Positions 25,927 through 35,195 of a DNA stretch of 64,000 nucleotides are shown piece after piece. The translations under genes were made by a program, and so were the position numbers. Origin of the DNA: Ideonella_A sp963843805 (lineage in GTDB: Bacteria; Pseudomonadota; Gammaproteobacteria; Burkholderiales; Burkholderiaceae_C). Each line of letters begins with the position of its first letter. The stretch's first letter is position 1. The stretch covers positions 62,001 through 126,000 of the forward strand of contig CAWJLY010000005.1 of the NCBI GenBank assembly GCA_963843805.1, read 5' to 3'. The notes beneath the pieces were generated by a model. It saw only the letters and a program-made list of their open reading frames with translations, did not search any database and had not been told where the DNA came from.

Positions 25927-27966
25927 TCAACGACCGGTCAAGCCGCCCAGATAGGGCCACAACTGCCAGGTCATCAAGCTGATGACACCCAGGATCATCA
26001 CCAGGGCATACCAATACAGATAGCCGTTCTGCACGCGGCGCACCAGCTGGGCAATGCCGCCGATGCCACGTGCAGAACCGTTGATCAGTGCGCCATCGAT
26101 GAAACCGACATCGCCGCCTTTCCACAACCCGGTGCCGAGCATCCGGGCGCCTGCTGCAATGAATTTTTCGTTGAAGGCATCCAGGTAATACTTGTTGTCG
26201 AGCAGGTCATAGATGAACGAGCTTCGCGCCTTGATCGCAGCCGGGATCTCGGGTTTGAGCATGTAGAACACGTAGGATGAGACGACGCCGGCCAGTGCCA
26301 GCCAGAAGGGCAAAGCGGTCAGGCCATGCGTGGCCATTCCCATGGCGCCGTGGAACTGCTCTTCCATTTCTTTCATGGCCGGATGCTTGATGGCGTCGAT
26401 GAAGATCGAATCCTTGAAGAACTCGCCATACAACATCGGCTCGATCGCCAGATAACCGATCACGACCGACGGGATCGCCAGCAGAACCAGCGGCCACGTC
26501 ACCACGCCGCGCGATTCATGCGGTTCATGGACAGGGTGATCGCCGTCGTGGTGCGGATCGTCGTGTTCGCCGGGGAATGGCTTGTGACGGAAACGCTCCT
26601 TGCCATGGAAGACCAGGAAATACATGCGAAACGAATAGAACGCAGTGACGAAGACACCCGCGAGGACCGCGAAATTGGCGAAGCCGGCGCCCCACAAGTG
26701 CGTTTCGTGAACCGCCTCGATGATGCTGTCCTTCGAATAGAAGCCGGCGAACAGCGGCGTACCGATCAACGCCAGCGAGCCGACCAGCGAGGTGATCCAG
26801 GTGATCGGCATGTATTTGCGCAGCCCGCCCATGTTGCGGATGTCCTGGTCATGGTGCATGCCGATGATCACCGAGCCGGCCGCCAGGAACAGCAAGGCCT
26901 TGAAGAAGGCGTGCGTCATCAGGTGAAAGACAGCCACCGAGTAGGCCGAGGCACCGAGCGCCACCGTCATGTAGCCGAGCTGCGACAGCGTCGAATACGC
27001 CACCACCCGCTTGATGTCGTTCTGGATGATGCCGAGGAATCCCATGAACAGCGCCGTGATCGAGCCGATGACAAGCACGAAGCTCAGTGCGGTATCCGAC
27101 AGCTCGAACAGTGGCGACATGCGCGCCACCATGAAGATGCCGGCGGTGACCATCGTCGCCGCATGGATCAGCGCGGAAATCGGGGTCGGGCCTTCCATCG
27201 AATCGGGCAACCACACGTGCAGCGGAAACTGCGCGCTCTTGCCCATCGCACCGATGAACAGGCAGATGCAGATCACGGTGATCAGCATCCAGGCCTCGCC
27301 ACCGAAAGGGTTGGCGAAATTCAACGCGGCCAGTTCGTTCGATTGCGCGAAGACCTCGCCGTAGTTCAGGCTGCCGGTGAACGCGACGATCAGACCGATA
27401 CCCAGAATGAAACCGAAGTCGCCGACGCGGTTGACCAGAAAGGCCTTCATGTTGGCGAAGATCGCCGTCGGTTTGGTGTACCAGAAGCCGATCAGCAGAT
27501 AGCTGACCAGCCCGACCGCCTCCCAACCGAAAAACAGCTGCAGCATGTTGTTGCTCATCACCAGCATCAACATGCTGAAGGTGAACAGCGAGATATAGCT
27601 GAAGAAGCGCTGATAGCCCGGGTCTTCTTCCATGTAGCCGATGGTGTAGATGTGCACCATCAGCGAGACGAAACTCACCACGCACATCATCATCGCCGAC
27701 AGGCCGTCGATCAGGAAGCCGATTTCCATCTTCAAGCCGCCGACGACCATCCATTCATAGACTGTCGCGTTGAATCGCGCGCCATCCATCGCCACCGCTT
27801 TCAGCGTCAACGCCGAGACGACGAAGGCAATCAAGACGCCGAGTATGGTGACGACATGCGAGCCGCGCCGCCCGACCAGCTTGCCGGCAAGTCCCGCAAC
27901 GATGGCGCCGACCAGTGGCGCCAGGGGCACCACCAGCAACATGTTCTGTGAAAGTTCAGTGGCCAT
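25927..27966 (-). CDS. nuoL: NADH-quinone oxidoreductase subunit L
   Basis: NuoL is the distal antiporter-like subunit of complex I, with a long lateral helix. From the ATG at 27966 (MATELSQNMLL) the protein is 679 residues. It has the family segments FFGWEAVGLVSYLLIGFWY, GKSAQFPLHVWLPDSMEGP and KRVVAYSTLSQLGYMTVALG, and a histidine-rich loop HDDPHHDGDHPVHEPHES near the C-terminal third. The frame is open upstream through the repeat array and nuoK, which would give a 932-residue product, but nothing upstream of 27966 resembles NuoL. An unusual 398-base gap with repeats separates it from nuoK. Confidence 0.97.
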   Translation of the reverse strand: MATELSQNMLLVVPLAPLVGAIVAGLAGKLVGRRGSHVVTILGVLIAFVVSALTLKAVAMDGARFNATVYEWMVVGGLKMEIGFLIDGLSAMMMCVVSFVSLMVHIYTIGYMEEDPGYQRFFSYISLFTFSMLMLVMSNNMLQLFFGWEAVGLVSYLLIGFWYTKPTAIFANMKAFLVNRVGDFGFILGIGLIVAFTGSLNYGEVFAQSNELAALNFANPFGGEAWMLITVICICLFIGAMGKSAQFPLHVWLPDSMEGPTPISALIHAATMVTAGIFMVARMSPLFELSDTALSFVLVIGSITALFMGFLGIIQNDIKRVVAYSTLSQLGYMTVALGASAYSVAVFHLMTHAFFKALLFLAAGSVIIGMHHDQDIRNMGGLRKYMPITWITSLVGSLALIGTPLFAGFYSKDSIIEAVHETHLWGAGFANFAVLAGVFVTAFYSFRMYFLVFHGKERFRHKPFPGEHDDPHHDGDHPVHEPHESRGVVTWPLVLLAIPSVVIGYLAIEPMLYGEFFKDSIFIDAIKHPAMKEMEEQFHGAMGMATHGLTALPFWLALAGVVSSYVFYMLKPEIPAAIKARSSFIYDLLDNKYYLDAFNEKFIAAGARMLGTGLWKGGDVGFIDGALINGSARGIGGIAQLVRRVQNGYLYWYALVMILGVISLMTWQLWPYLGGLTGR

Positions 27967-28002
27967 GGGCTCAATCAAATGACCTGTAAAGCCGATTGAA
28001 GG

Positions 28003-28356
28003 GACCCAGCCGACGCCGGGCCGCCCCAAGGCGGCTGGAGCCCCATGGGCCTGGAACGGGACCCCGAGTGTCCCTGGGGGCAGGAGCAAAGCGACGTGGG
28101 GGTCGACCCAGCCGACGCCGGGCCGCCCCAAGGCGGCTGGAGCCCCATGGGCCTGGAACGGGACCCCGAGTGTCCCTGGGGGCAGGAGCAAAGCGACGTG
28201 GGGGTCGACCCAGCCGACGCCGGGCCGCCCCAAGGCGGCTGGTGCCCCCTCGGGGGGCAGGAGCAAAGCGACGTGGGGGTCGACCCAGCCGACGCCGGGC
28301 CGCCCCAAGGCGGCTGGAGCCCCCTCGGGGGGCAGGAGCAAAGCGACGTGGGGGTC
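28003..28356. repeat. Tandem GC-rich repeat array between nuoK and nuoL
   Basis: Four direct units begin with GACCCAGCCGACGCCGGG at 28003, 28105, 28207 and 28282. The first two are 102 bases; the last two are 75 bases and lack an internal segment around ATGGGCCTGGAACGGG, replaced by CCCCTCGGGGGG. Each unit ends CAAAGCGACGTGGGGGTC and contains the hairpin GCCGCCCCAAGGCGGC; the short units add GCCCCCTCGGGGGGC-type hairpins. The array fills an otherwise non-coding gap inside the nuo operon. Related GC-rich elements are familiar from intergenic regions of Burkholderiales; any role in RNA processing or stability here is inference. Confidence 0.9.
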
Positions 28357-28364
28357 AACATACC

Positions 28365-28670
28365 TTAGCCCTTCAGGCTGTCCATCTCGTCCACGTTGAT
28401 CGTCGACCGGTTGCGGAACAACACGACGAGGATGGCCAAACCGATCGCCGACTCGGCGGCCGCGACCGTCAGAATGAAGAAGACGAAAACTTGGCCCGCC
28501 ATGTCGCCGAGGTAATGCGAAAACGCGACGAAATTGAGGTTGACCGCGAGCAGCATCAACTCGATGGCCATCAGCAGGACGATCAGATTTTTCCGGTTCA
28601 GGAAGATGCCGATCACCGACAACGCAAACAGGATGGCACCCAGCGAGAGAAAGTGGCCGAGCGTGATCAT
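28365..28670 (-). CDS. nuoK: NADH-quinone oxidoreductase subunit K
   Basis: NuoK is a small three-helix membrane subunit of complex I, homologous to MrpC. The 101-residue protein has helices around LGAILFALSVIGIFL, LMAIELMLLAVNLNFVAF (with the conserved membrane glutamate) and AAAESAIGLAILVVLF (with the second glutamate). Its ATG overlaps the nuoJ stop (ATGA). Downstream lies the repeat array before nuoL. Confidence 0.97.
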   Translation of the reverse strand: MITLGHFLSLGAILFALSVIGIFLNRKNLIVLLMAIELMLLAVNLNFVAFSHYLGDMAGQVFVFFILTVAAAESAIGLAILVVLFRNRSTINVDEMDSLKG

Positions 28671-29293
28671 GGCTGGTCTCCGCTCGATGGCGGGGCCTCG
28701 ACGGTCGGCGCCATCCTGACCACACGCAGTCGATCGGCTTTGCGTGCCTTCAGCTGTTCGCCCACATCGGAAGCGCGTGAATCCTTGCGCCGGCGAAGCG
28801 TCAGGGAAATCGCGGCGACGATGGCCACCAACAGCAACACGGCAGCGATTTGCAACGGATACAGATAACGCGTATAGACCTCGATGCCGAGCAGCTTGGT
28901 ATTGCCGGCCTGAATCTCGGCAACCGTTGCGACCGGCGCGGCAGACAAGCGAAAGCCACCCAGCAGCACCGCCGCCATCTCCAGCGCAATGATCACGCCC
29001 ACCAACCCGGCTACGGGAAAATGTTTCCAGAACCCCTCATGCAGCGCCTTGGCATCGATATCGAGCATCATCACGACAAACAGGAACAACACCATCACCG
29101 CGCCAACGTAGACCAGCACCAGCGCAATCGCCAGGAACTCGGCGCGCAGCAGAATCCATACACAGGACGCCGAGAAAAAAGCGAGCACCAGATAGAGCGC
29201 CGCGTAGACAGGGGTTCGGGCCGTGATGACGCGAAAGGCGGCAAACAGCAGCACCGCCGAAAAAGCATAAAAAAGCGCGGAAGTCGTGGTCAT
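28667..29293 (-). CDS. nuoJ: NADH-quinone oxidoreductase subunit J
   Basis: NuoJ is a membrane subunit of complex I with five helices. From the ATG at 29293 (MTTTSALFYAFS) the protein is 208 residues. The third helix LVYVGAVMVLFLFVVMML, with the pi-bulge sequence YVGAVMVLFLFV, is diagnostic. The charged C-terminal tail after about residue 165 is not conserved. The frame is open much further upstream, but that part overlaps nuoI in another frame and is not coding. It lies 71 bases after nuoI and overlaps nuoK by four bases. Confidence 0.97.
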   Translation of the reverse strand: MTTTSALFYAFSAVLLFAAFRVITARTPVYAALYLVLAFFSASCVWILLRAEFLAIALVLVYVGAVMVLFLFVVMMLDIDAKALHEGFWKHFPVAGLVGVIIALEMAAVLLGGFRLSAAPVATVAEIQAGNTKLLGIEVYTRYLYPLQIAAVLLLVAIVAAISLTLRRRKDSRASDVGEQLKARKADRLRVVRMAPTVEAPPSSGDQP

Positions 29294-29364
29294 GGTGGTC
29301 CTGGCGCTGGGCGAGGCATCGGCGCAGCGGCTTCGGCAAAATGAAGCCGCCTGAGCGCAGACGC

Positions 29365-29853
29365 CTACCGGTAGCGGGCGTCGGCCTCCTTGTTGGCTGC
29401 AATCTCGCTCTCGTAGCGATCGCCGACGGCGAGCAGCATGTCCTTGGTGAAATAGAGGTCGCCACGCTTTTCGCCGTGGTATTCGAAAATGTGCGTCTCG
29501 ACGATCGAATCGACCGGGCAGCTTTCCTCGCAGAAGCCGCAGAAAATGCATTTGGTCAGGTCGATGTCGTAACGCGTCGTGCGCCGCGAGCCGTCGTCGC
29601 GCACATCGCTCTCGATCGTGATCGCCAGCGCCGGACACACCGCCTCACACAATTTGCACGCGATGCAGCGCTCTTCGCCATTTTCATAACGGCGCAGCGC
29701 GTGCAGTCCGCGAAAGCGCGGGCTCGCCGGCGTCTTTTCCTCCGGAAACTGCACCGTGATGGTCGGCGACAGAAAATGCCGGCCGGTCAGGGCCAGGCCC
29801 TTCAACAATTCGGTGAGCATGAAGCTCGAGAACAGATCTTTGATGGCACTCAT
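29365..29853 (-). CDS. nuoI: NADH-quinone oxidoreductase subunit I (two 4Fe-4S clusters)
   Basis: NuoI carries the N6a and N6b clusters in the peripheral arm of complex I, passing electrons to NuoB. The 162-residue protein has two cysteine motifs: CIACKLCEAVCP and CIFCGFCEESCP. The N-terminal amphipathic region ELLKGLALTGRHFL contacts the membrane domain. It is 16 bases downstream of nuoH in the same operon. Confidence 0.98.
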   Translation of the reverse strand: MSAIKDLFSSFMLTELLKGLALTGRHFLSPTITVQFPEEKTPASPRFRGLHALRRYENGEERCIACKLCEAVCPALAITIESDVRDDGSRRTTRYDIDLTKCIFCGFCEESCPVDSIVETHIFEYHGEKRGDLYFTKDMLLAVGDRYESEIAANKEADARYR

Positions 29854-29869
29854 GAGGTCAGCTTGCCCG

Positions 29870-30934
29870 TCAATTCCAGATATTCCATGGCGACTGGATC
29901 CACAGGCCGACCACGACCAGCCAGACCAGCGTCACCGGAATGAAGATCTTCCAGCCCAGACGCATGATCTGGTCGTAGCGGAAGCGCGGAAAGGTGGCAC
30001 GGATCCAGAGGAACATCGTCACCACGACGAAGGTTTTCAGGCCAAGCCAGATCCAGCCCGGAATCCAGTTGAAGATCACACTGTCGATCGGCGGCAGCCA
30101 GCCACCGAGAAACAAGGTGACGGCCAGGATCGAGACCAGCAGCATGTTCGCGTATTCGGCCAGGAAGAACATCGCGAACGACATGCCTGAATATTCGACC
30201 ATGTGGCCGGCAACAATCTCCGATTCACCTTCGACGACGTCGAACGGGTGGCGATTGGTTTCAGCCAGCCCCGAGATGAAATAGACGACGAAGATCGGCA
30301 GCAGCGGCAGCCAGTTCCAGGACAGGAAGTTGATGCCGAGCGATGCAAAGCGACCGCGGTCCTGGCCGAGCACGATCTCGGTCATGTTCAGCGTGCCGCT
30401 GACCATCAACACGATAACCAGCGCAAATCCCATCGCGATCTCGTAGCTGACCATCTGCGCCGACGCACGCAGCGCACCGAGAAATGCATATTTGGAATTC
30501 GACGCCCAGCCGGCGATGATCACACCGTAAACCTCGAGCGATGTGATCGCCATCAGGAACAGCAGGCCGGCATTGATGTTGGAGAGCGCGACCTCCGGGC
30601 CGAACGGAATCACCACCCACGCGGCCAGGGCCGGCATGATCGTCATGACCGGGCCGAGCAGAAACAGTGGCCGGTTGGCCGCCGTCGGCACGATGATTTC
30701 CTTGAATATCAGTTTCACCGCATCGGCAATCGGCGTCAGCAAACCCCAAGGGCCGACACGGTTCGGCCCGGGCCGAATCTGCGTCCAGCCGATCGCCTTG
30801 CGCTCCCACAACGTCAGGTAGGCAACGCAGCCCATCAGCGGCAGCAGCAGCGCAACGATCTTGATCAGCGTCCAGGCAACCGGCCAGGCGCCGCCCAACA
30901 GCGTTTGGCCAGTGGCATTGATTTGATCGATCAT
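29870..30934 (-). CDS. nuoH: NADH-quinone oxidoreductase subunit H
   Basis: NuoH sits at the junction of the arms and forms part of the quinone cavity and the first proton path. The 354-residue protein has eight predicted helices, the WTQIRPGPNRVGPWGLLTP loop after the first helix, the conserved EVYGVIIAGWASNSKYAFLG and the acidic ETNRHPFDVVEGESEIVAG loop near 240-260. It starts at 30934, seven bases after nuoG. Confidence 0.98.
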   Translation of the reverse strand: MIDQINATGQTLLGGAWPVAWTLIKIVALLLPLMGCVAYLTLWERKAIGWTQIRPGPNRVGPWGLLTPIADAVKLIFKEIIVPTAANRPLFLLGPVMTIMPALAAWVVIPFGPEVALSNINAGLLFLMAITSLEVYGVIIAGWASNSKYAFLGALRASAQMVSYEIAMGFALVIVLMVSGTLNMTEIVLGQDRGRFASLGINFLSWNWLPLLPIFVVYFISGLAETNRHPFDVVEGESEIVAGHMVEYSGMSFAMFFLAEYANMLLVSILAVTLFLGGWLPPIDSVIFNWIPGWIWLGLKTFVVVTMFLWIRATFPRFRYDQIMRLGWKIFIPVTLVWLVVVGLWIQSPWNIWN

Positions 30935-30941
30935 CGCTGCC

Positions 30942-33278
30942 TCAGACTTTCTCGACGGTCATCGCGCCGAATGCCGCGCCGAGCGCTGCGGTCGAGGGCA
31001 GACCCAGCGGAATGCGGACTGCGCGTGCGGCGAGCCGGTTGTCGATGACGACCGGCAGATCGACAGTGGCTTGCGCGCCGCGACTGAACCGACAGATGGC
31101 GCCGGCCGATGTGCCGAGCTCGGCCGCCAGTTCAGGCGACATGCTGGCCAACGGGACCTGGGCATCTGCGGTGAGCTGCAGGCTGGCAGCCCGCCGAACC
31201 AGCATGTCGCTGGCATAAATCGGCAGATCGGCAATCCGCTCGATCGTCGACTCGTCGAATGATGTTGCCGGCATGTCCTCGACAGCCATGGGTGCGCGGT
31301 TGTCGAGCCGTGCAGCGATCGAATCGGAGTCGCCGATCGCCTGCTGGCGAACCGCATCGGAGGTCTCGAAATCGAAGCCGTCGAGGCCCAGCATGTTGCC
31401 GAGCACACGCAAGGCCTTCCAGGCCGGACGCGAATCGCCGAGCGCCTTGACCACGCCATGAAAACTCTGCACCCGACCTTCGGCATTGACGAAAGTGCCC
31501 GATGTTTCGGTGAACGGCGTGGTCGGCAGCAACACATCGGCCGCATCGAGAGCGGCCGATTTGAAAGGTGTCAGCGCAACGACCAGTCCGGCACCGGCCA
31601 TCGCCTTGATCGCAGCCGGCGCATCGTCGATATCGAGCAACGGCTCGATATTGAGCATCAACAAGGCCTTCAGGCTGCCGTCGAGCATGGCCCGGGTATC
31701 GAGTCCGCCCGAGCCCGGAGTGGCACCGACCAACTGGGCACCGACGCTGTTCGCCGCCTCGCCAAAAAACCCGACGCGGGCTCCGGTTCGTTCGGCAATC
31801 CAGTTGGCCATGGCGAGAATCGCACCGGCCTGCGGATGTTGCTCCGCCGCGTTGCCAAGCAGGATCCACTTGGCATCGCCAGTAGCCAGCGAACTGGCGA
31901 CTGCCTTGGCCTGCTCCGATGGCTCGGCATCGACCGGTGCCGCCACGCCGGCTCCGGCAGCGATCGCTGCCGCAATGCCGGTCAACTCGCTCAGCCAACG
32001 GCCGGGTTCGGACCTGATCGACGTTGCCAGCGGCATCAGCCAGTCGTCTTCGACGGCATTGAGTCGGTGAATTTCGGCGCCCTGCTTGCAGGCCTGGCGC
32101 AGCCGCTGCGCAAACAGCGGATGATCCTTGCGAAGGAACGAGCCGATCACCAGCACGCGTTGTGCATTCGATAGTTCGGCGATCGGCCCGCCGAGCCAGT
32201 GCGCGGCACCGGCCGCCGGCGCAGCACTGAAATCACGCTGACGCAGTCGATGATCGATATTTTCGCTGCCCAGGCCACGCACGATCCTGGCCAGCAGATG
32301 CAACTCCTCGACCGTGCTGTGTGCCGAGCCGAGTGCGCCAATGCTTGCCGCGCCATGCTGATCCCTGATCTGCATGAGGCTGCGCGACACATACTCGAGC
32401 GCGGTCGGCCAGTCGGTGGTGGTCCACTCGCCGCCCTGCTTGACCATCGGCTGCAGCAGCCGATCTTCGTGGTTCAGCGCCTCATAACTGAAGCGGTCGC
32501 GGTCGGCGATCCAGCATTCGTTGACGGCTTCGTTTTCGAGCGGCAACACCCGCATTACCCGATTGCCCTTGACCTGGACGATCAGGTTGCTGCCGGTGCT
32601 GTCGTGCGGGCTGACGCTTTTGCGACGCGACAGCTCCCAGGTACGCGCGCTGTAGCGAAACGGCTTGCTGGTCAGCGCGCCGACCGGGCAGATGTCGATC
32701 ATGTTGCCCGACAGCTCCGAATCGATGGTGTGACCGAGCACCGTGGTGATTTCGGAATGCTCGCCACGATGGATCATGCCGAGTTCCATGATGCCAGCGA
32801 CTTCCTGACCGAACCGAACGCAACGCGTGCAGTGGATGCAGCGCGGCATCTCTTGCATCGAGATCAGCGGCCCGGCGTCCTTCGCCAATACAACCCGCTT
32901 TTCCTCGTCGTAGCGCGACGACGACGCACCATAGCCGACTGCCAGATCCTGCAGCTGGCACTCGCCACCCTGATCGCAGATCGGGCAATCGAGCGGGTGG
33001 TTGATCAGCAGAAACTCCATCACGCTCTGCTGCGCCTTCAAGGCCTTTTCGCTGCGCGTGCGGACGATCATGCCCTGAGTGGCAGGCGTCGCGCAGGCCG
33101 GCATCGGCTTCGGTGCCTTCTCGACTTCGACCAGACACATGCGGCAATTCGCCGCAATCGACAGCTTCTTGTGATAGCAGAAATGCGGAATATAGGTGCC
33201 GGCGCGATCGGCCGCGTGCATCACGGTGCTGCCTTCGACCACCTCGACCTTGCGGCCGTCGAGTTCGATTTCAATCAT
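30942..33278 (-). CDS. nuoG: NADH-quinone oxidoreductase subunit G (iron-sulfur)
   Basis: NuoG is the large electron-transfer subunit of the peripheral arm. From the ATG at 33278 (MIEIELDGRKVEVV) the protein is 778 residues. It has the 2Fe-2S N1b cysteines (CYHKK...CRMC), the His-plus-three-Cys N5 motif (HPLDCPICDQGGECQLQD), and the N4 cysteines (CIHCTRC...CPVG). The C-terminal molybdopterin-fold domain is present but lacks a cofactor, as in the family. The ATG overlaps the nuoF stop (ATGA); the longer open frame upstream is inside nuoF. Confidence 0.97.
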   Translation of the reverse strand: MIEIELDGRKVEVVEGSTVMHAADRAGTYIPHFCYHKKLSIAANCRMCLVEVEKAPKPMPACATPATQGMIVRTRSEKALKAQQSVMEFLLINHPLDCPICDQGGECQLQDLAVGYGASSSRYDEEKRVVLAKDAGPLISMQEMPRCIHCTRCVRFGQEVAGIMELGMIHRGEHSEITTVLGHTIDSELSGNMIDICPVGALTSKPFRYSARTWELSRRKSVSPHDSTGSNLIVQVKGNRVMRVLPLENEAVNECWIADRDRFSYEALNHEDRLLQPMVKQGGEWTTTDWPTALEYVSRSLMQIRDQHGAASIGALGSAHSTVEELHLLARIVRGLGSENIDHRLRQRDFSAAPAAGAAHWLGGPIAELSNAQRVLVIGSFLRKDHPLFAQRLRQACKQGAEIHRLNAVEDDWLMPLATSIRSEPGRWLSELTGIAAAIAAGAGVAAPVDAEPSEQAKAVASSLATGDAKWILLGNAAEQHPQAGAILAMANWIAERTGARVGFFGEAANSVGAQLVGATPGSGGLDTRAMLDGSLKALLMLNIEPLLDIDDAPAAIKAMAGAGLVVALTPFKSAALDAADVLLPTTPFTETSGTFVNAEGRVQSFHGVVKALGDSRPAWKALRVLGNMLGLDGFDFETSDAVRQQAIGDSDSIAARLDNRAPMAVEDMPATSFDESTIERIADLPIYASDMLVRRAASLQLTADAQVPLASMSPELAAELGTSAGAICRFSRGAQATVDLPVVIDNRLAARAVRIPLGLPSTAALGAAFGAMTVEKV

Positions 33279-34663
33279 GCGAGCACCTGCCCTGCACCGG
33301 CCGTGGTCGGGGCCAGCGGGCTCACGGGTGGCGGCCTCAAGCCATGTCCGGCTTCGATCAAGGCGACGAATTCGCCGCGGAAATGCTTGATCATCGCCCG
33401 CACCGGCATTGCAGCAGCATCGCCGAGCGCGCAAATCGTGCGACCCTGGATATTGTCGGCAACCGAATTCAACAAATCGATATCTTCCATGCGCCCTTTG
33501 CCGTCGACAATGCGCTCGACCATGCGGAACAGCCAGCCGGTGCCTTCGCGGCATGGCGTGCATTGCCCGCAGCTTTCATGCATGTAGAAATACGACAGGC
33601 GAAGCAGCGACCTGACCATGCAACGACTGTCGTCCATCACGATCACCGCACCAGAGCCCAGCATCGAGCCGGCCTTGGCGATGCTGTCGTAATCCATCGT
33701 GCAGTCCATCATCGTCGATGCCGGCAGCACCGGCGCCGACGAGCCCCCAGGGATCACCGCCTTCAAGGTTCGACCCGGCCGCATCCCGCCCGCCAGGTCG
33801 AGCAGATCAGCAAACGAGGTACCGAGCGGTATCTCGTAATTGCCCGGTTTCATCACATCACCCACCACCGAAAACACCTTGGTGCCGCCATTGTTCGGCT
33901 TGCCGATGTCGAGGTAGGGCTGGCCGCCGTTGCGGATGATCCACGGCACCGCCGCAAAGGTTTCGGTGTTGTTGATGGTTGTCGGCTTGCCATACAGACC
34001 AAAGCTGGCCGGGAACGGCGGCTTGAAGCGCGGCTGACCCTTTTTGCCTTCGAGTGACTCGAGCAGCGCAGTCTCCTCGCCGCAGATATAGGCGCCGAAG
34101 CCATGCGAAGCGTGCAGCTGGAAGCTGAAGCTCGAACCGAGAATGTTGTCACCCAGCAGGCCGGCAGCCCTCGCTTCTTCGAGCGCTGCCTCGAAGCGCT
34201 CGTACACCTCGAAAATTTCGCCGTGGATGTAGTTGTAGCCCACCTTGATCCCCATCGCATAAGCCGCAATGGCCATGCCTTCGATCACGATGTGCGGGTT
34301 GAACATCAGGATGTCGCGATCCTTGCAGGTTCCCGGCTCGCCTTCGTCCGAATTGCAGACCAGGTATTTCTGACCCGGAAACTGGCGTGGCATGAAGCTC
34401 CACTTCAGCCCGGTCGGAAAACCCGCCCCACCACGGCCGCGCAGGCCCGACAACTTGACTTCGGCGATCACCTGCTCGGGCGTCATCGGATCGACGCCGG
34501 CCGACCCCAGAATCTTGCGCAGGGCCTGGTAACCGCCGCGTGATTCATAGTCGCTCAGGCCCCAGTTGCTGCCGTTCAGATCGGCCAGGATCTGCGGCCC
34601 GAGATGGCGCCCGTGAAAGCTGGTGTGTTCGCCGGTGGTCTGGAATCTGGACAGATCAAGCAT
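33275..34663 (-). CDS. nuoF: NADH-quinone oxidoreductase subunit F (NADH- and FMN-binding)
   Basis: NuoF binds NADH and FMN and carries cluster N3, the entry point of electrons. The 462-residue protein has the glycine-rich LRGRGGAGFPTGLKWSFMP segment, YLVCNSDEGEPGTCKDRD, GAYICGEETALLESLEG and the 4Fe-4S motif SCGQCTPCREG. It overlaps nuoE by eight bases and nuoG by four. Confidence 0.98.
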   Translation of the reverse strand: MLDLSRFQTTGEHTSFHGRHLGPQILADLNGSNWGLSDYESRGGYQALRKILGSAGVDPMTPEQVIAEVKLSGLRGRGGAGFPTGLKWSFMPRQFPGQKYLVCNSDEGEPGTCKDRDILMFNPHIVIEGMAIAAYAMGIKVGYNYIHGEIFEVYERFEAALEEARAAGLLGDNILGSSFSFQLHASHGFGAYICGEETALLESLEGKKGQPRFKPPFPASFGLYGKPTTINNTETFAAVPWIIRNGGQPYLDIGKPNNGGTKVFSVVGDVMKPGNYEIPLGTSFADLLDLAGGMRPGRTLKAVIPGGSSAPVLPASTMMDCTMDYDSIAKAGSMLGSGAVIVMDDSRCMVRSLLRLSYFYMHESCGQCTPCREGTGWLFRMVERIVDGKGRMEDIDLLNSVADNIQGRTICALGDAAAMPVRAMIKHFRGEFVALIEAGHGLRPPPVSPLAPTTAGAGQVLA

Positions 34664-35171
34664 GGTCCGCTCCAGGCGCTCGGGCAGGCTGGCTGCTCAG
34701 CATCTCGATCAGCTCATCGAGCCGTTGATTGTTCATGTAGCTGCACATCTGCCGATCGTTGACCAGCATCACCGGCGCGTCGGCACAGGCACCGAGGCAT
34801 TCGCTCTTCTGCACGGTAAAGCGCCCATCCGCCGTGGTGCCGCCCTCCGCAATGCCAAGCCGCTGGCAGAGGTGCTCAAGCGCCTGCTGGCCATCACGCA
34901 ACTGACACGGCAGATTGGTGCACACATTCAGCTTGAACTGCCCCAGCGGCTGCTGGTTGTACATGTTGTAGAAGGTCGTGACCTCGTGGACAGCGATCGG
35001 CGGCATGCCAAGCACGGCTGCCACGGCGTTCTCGCTGGCCGCGGAAACGAATCCGAGCTCCTGCTGGACGATCGCCAGACAGGCCATCACCGCCGACTGC
35101 TTCTGCTCCGGCGGATATTTCGCAATCTCGCGCTCGAAGCGCGCCAAGGTTGAGGGCAAGAACATAGTCAT
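34656..35171 (-). CDS. nuoE: NADH-quinone oxidoreductase subunit E (2Fe-2S)
   Basis: NuoE is the thioredoxin-fold subunit with cluster N1a. The protein is about 170 residues. The first cysteine pair is in VCTNLPCQL and the second in SECLGACADAPVM, giving the four ligands. ATGs at residues 1 and 3 are both possible starts. It follows nuoD by 24 bases. Confidence 0.97.
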   Translation of the reverse strand: MTMFLPSTLARFEREIAKYPPEQKQSAVMACLAIVQQELGFVSAASENAVAAVLGMPPIAVHEVTTFYNMYNQQPLGQFKLNVCTNLPCQLRDGQQALEHLCQRLGIAEGGTTADGRFTVQKSECLGACADAPVMLVNDRQMCSYMNNQRLDELIEMLSSQPARAPGADHA

Positions 35172-35195
35172 TCAGTTACGAGGGGCGGAGCCCAA

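Noticed and set aside
24291..25982. Plus-strand open frame of 563 codons rich in His, Gln and Arg
   Set aside because: Antisense to nuoM; the composition is that of reversed membrane-protein codons.
28003..28356. CRISPR array
   Set aside because: Units are contiguous direct repeats without variable spacers, and no cas genes are present.
25927..28725. Single 932-codon frame covering nuoL, the repeat array and part of nuoK
   Set aside because: The upstream third is repeat sequence and antisense-phase nuoK; NuoL homology starts at 27966. The frame is open because the GC-rich repeat lacks stops.
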